This document shows, in pieces, positions 63,201 through 64,000 of a DNA stretch of 64,000 bases. Origin of the DNA: Pluralibacter sp. UBA7423 (GTDB taxonomy: Bacteria; Pseudomonadota; Gammaproteobacteria; Enterobacterales; Enterobacteriaceae); assembly GCA_002470465.1 (NCBI GenBank), contig DKMD01000021.1, positions 1-64,000 of the forward strand, read 5' to 3'. The stretch's first letter is position 1; every line of letters starts with the position of its first letter. Under the pieces are notes generated by a model, which was given only the letters and a program-made list of their open reading frames with translations, did not search any database and had not been told where the DNA came from. The position numbers were made by a program, and so were the translations under genes.

Positions 63201-63411
63201 GAACTGGATCCATAACTTCGATACTTACCAGGTGCGAATGGACGGCATCAACAACGAGGTGCTGGGTACCCGCGACATCGGTGAGCTTAAGCTGGGCGTG
63301 GAAGGTAAAATTGCCCATAACTTTACGCTCTGGGGCAACGTCGCTCAGCAGATGGGTGATGATGGCTACGCTGATACCGGCGTGCTGCTTGGGGCAAGAC
63401 TTAACTTCTGA
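60256..63411 (+). CDS. Autotransporter (type Va), AIDA/pertactin-like
   Basis: 1,051 residues. Signal peptide to ALA-AAVTDG. The passenger (about 30-680) is a repetitive beta-helix (TxxGxxADG, GNSASGVYSNGSNVTL). An autochaperone segment, an acidic Asp/Asn/Gly/Pro-rich linker (SPDPEDPNKDDGSNSGDND) and a C-terminal 12-strand barrel ending in LNF follow. The barrel and autochaperone align well with those of the autotransporter at 32091, but the passenger differs. A surface adhesin is likely. It is divergent from the LuxR-type gene. Confidence 0.92.
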   Translation: MSRQSRIVSHRLITGLCLITLPATSALAAAVTDGTTLQVKKNYSATSIGDYPLNAQGQNSVIETGIDGLLFTSDKDSTSAALATDKGKLILNNATLTSSGKVADGVKLDNGILNATGGTITATGSAARGIGANNGSQIMLDNTMVNAAGSAMAAINLSNQSVLEATGARIVAADKAMGLQLKSNSAEMKSSATLKNTTVSSQNSDAIRVMNGDVTLEGAILSSAGANGYALNANGGATINATGGRFQTTGADGDAVWLASADSILTAKDTSFFTTGDNAIAVNAQYGEATLTGNTIETAGDMSYGLYTENKIKGDMLTIDTQGAGSSGVFAARGGDIALSGAEISTLGQQADGLRAIDSSSLQANNVTVATKGNSASGVYSNGSNVTLTDSKLSTEGARSMGIAAVAAGSVAATGVNVTTLSDGASALFTQQGSINFANGELATSGKAAAIQAQGNDSALPESHVTLNTVNVNAAQGPSVQSEGGTLTLDAANSTFNSGTGVVLNVLASDGTAVTLNADNSVLNGSLISDSADSVSTVALNSGSHLIGASKNITSVALDGSSRWDVTANSDVQSLSNNGLIAFSAPDDQGHKTLTVNGDYSGNGGTIVFNTLLGNDNSPTDKMIVTGDIKEGDTRVTINNLGGKGDYTVNGIEVVKVGGTSYGTFTSSGRIVAGNYDYRLQKQNQSWYLTNEAPSPDPEDPNKDDGSNSGDNDGGNGGNPPVPPPHGNKLQVRPESGGYLANLMAANTMFATRMQDRLGEGEYARDGQSGHADGLWMRHVGNTTSFNINSDQMKARTNRYVVQLGMDMADWSTTGLDRWHVGGMVGYGNAKSNIRSSVTHYRTDSTVEGYSAGMYATWVQSEKDMSGAYLDSWVLYNWFRNTVNGQGLPSEQYHTQGFTASVEAGYTLPLTSNERLSSWLQPKAQLSWMDVAAKNRREANGTRVTDQNDGMLSSRLGLRAYLKGHSHLDDNTGREFQPFVEANWIHNFDTYQVRMDGINNEVLGTRDIGELKLGVEGKIAHNFTLWGNVAQQMGDDGYADTGVLLGARLNF

Positions 63412-63428
63412 TTGTTCGCTATGACCTG

Positions 63429-63454
63429 CGGGAGAAGCCTTGAGGTTTCTCCCG
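63429..63454 (+). terminator. Hairpin after second autotransporter
   Basis: CGGGAGAA and TTCTCCCG form an 8-bp stem with a 10-base loop, 18 bases after the stop, followed by a weak T-rich stretch. Confidence 0.6.
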
Positions 63455-64000
63455 TATTCTGTTGTTTCCCAATCCATTTGCCGTATCGTCTGCACCGATC
63501 CACTCTTCTTTAATCTGCACGTTAATTCCCTGCTTTCTTCTTGCCTGTAGCGTCTCACATTGCGCGTTATGGCAGCTTTTGCTGTTGTACCGCCCCGTTT
63601 CTGCAATGGACTAAAAGCCTGTGCCAGGGGCTGTTTAACTGCGTCTCCTGATGCAGTTAAAGAGGAGCAGTCAACGTTAAGCTTGTCGGGGGCCAATTCA
63701 CCGGCCGGATGTCAGGTTTGCGATGAACAGTATTGGGTCGAGGGCTTTATTGCCTAAGAAGGCGGTCTGTGAAGGAGGTCTGGAATTGGGAGAGACTGCT
63801 GCGCCTGGCGTGGTGCGCAGGTGCAGCGGCTGTCATTAATTCGGAGTTACGGACGGTTCCCGTCGATTTGCAGGGCAGACGTCAGATCAGCAGATAATAT
63901 GTCTGAGAGAAGAGTAAAACCTGCTATTGCATTGGGTATTTAATTTACGCATGGCGGCATACTTATGCAGGTAAACCGTTTTTACATTGCATCCCATATA
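63455..64000. other. Region without a clear gene
   Basis: About 546 bases. On the minus strand a frame of roughly 58 codons (ending near 63419) reads protein-like (GINVQIKEEWIGADDTANG). It has no start signal and contains the autotransporter hairpin, so it may be a remnant or chance. Nothing else stands out; a gene could begin just past the window. Confidence 0.35.

Noticed and set aside
62257..63696. 479-codon minus-strand frame opposite the second autotransporter
   Set aside because: It lies antisense to the conserved beta-barrel, has no recognisable domain and is explained as a shadow.

Overview
The window is chromosomal DNA of an Enterobacteriaceae member close to Enterobacter or Klebsiella. 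The housekeeping genes are near-identical in sequence and order to Escherichia coli (mug, rpoD-dnaG-rpsU/tsaD, plsY/folB, uppP, cca, ygiM, glnE-hldE, ubiK/ribB, zupT, ygiD, ygiC-ygiB-tolC, nudF-yqiB-cpdA-yqiA-parE). A complete urease operon sits between tsaD and plsY. The genus is an inference from this gene content; no ribosomal RNA gene is present.

Layout. 1-10.2 kb is an accessory region: the 3' end of a very long repeat protein, its own type I secretion system (TolC-like protein, ABC transporter, HlyD-like adaptor) and a convergent hexapeptide acetyltransferase. It ends at tRNA-Ile2 (ileX). 10.6-17.2 kb is the mug and rpoD-dnaG-rpsU/tsaD core. 17.3-22.2 kb is ureDABCEFG, with a candidate Nac-type site in front. 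22.4-31.7 kb is core, with a shortened ygiF and a short upstream reading frame before it. 32.1-36.5 kb is a large autotransporter. 36.6-47.8 kb is core, including an FMN riboswitch before ribB and a Fur-box-like palindrome before zupT. 48.1-63.4 kb, just after parE, is a second accessory region.

The second accessory region is the most unusual part. On the minus strand it encodes, in transcription order, a LuxR-type regulator with a degenerate receiver, a TolC-like protein, a CvaA-like adaptor, a C39-peptidase ABC exporter, two small peptides with 15-residue double-glycine leaders of the class II microcin type, a four-gene chaperone-usher fimbrial operon, and a third small peptide with the same leader. 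I see no immunity gene. A second autotransporter, paralogous to the first in its C-terminal part, lies divergent to the regulator.

Taken together the window holds two dedicated tripartite type I exporters plus the housekeeping TolC, one chaperone-usher pilus and two autotransporters, so the accessory DNA is almost all about putting proteins on or outside the cell surface. The two best candidates for undescribed biology are the microcin-like peptide/fimbria locus (48.1-59.9 kb) and the type I secreted protein that joins GA-like three-helix repeats to about 500 residues of hydrophobic helical repeats without RTX motifs (1-4.2 kb).
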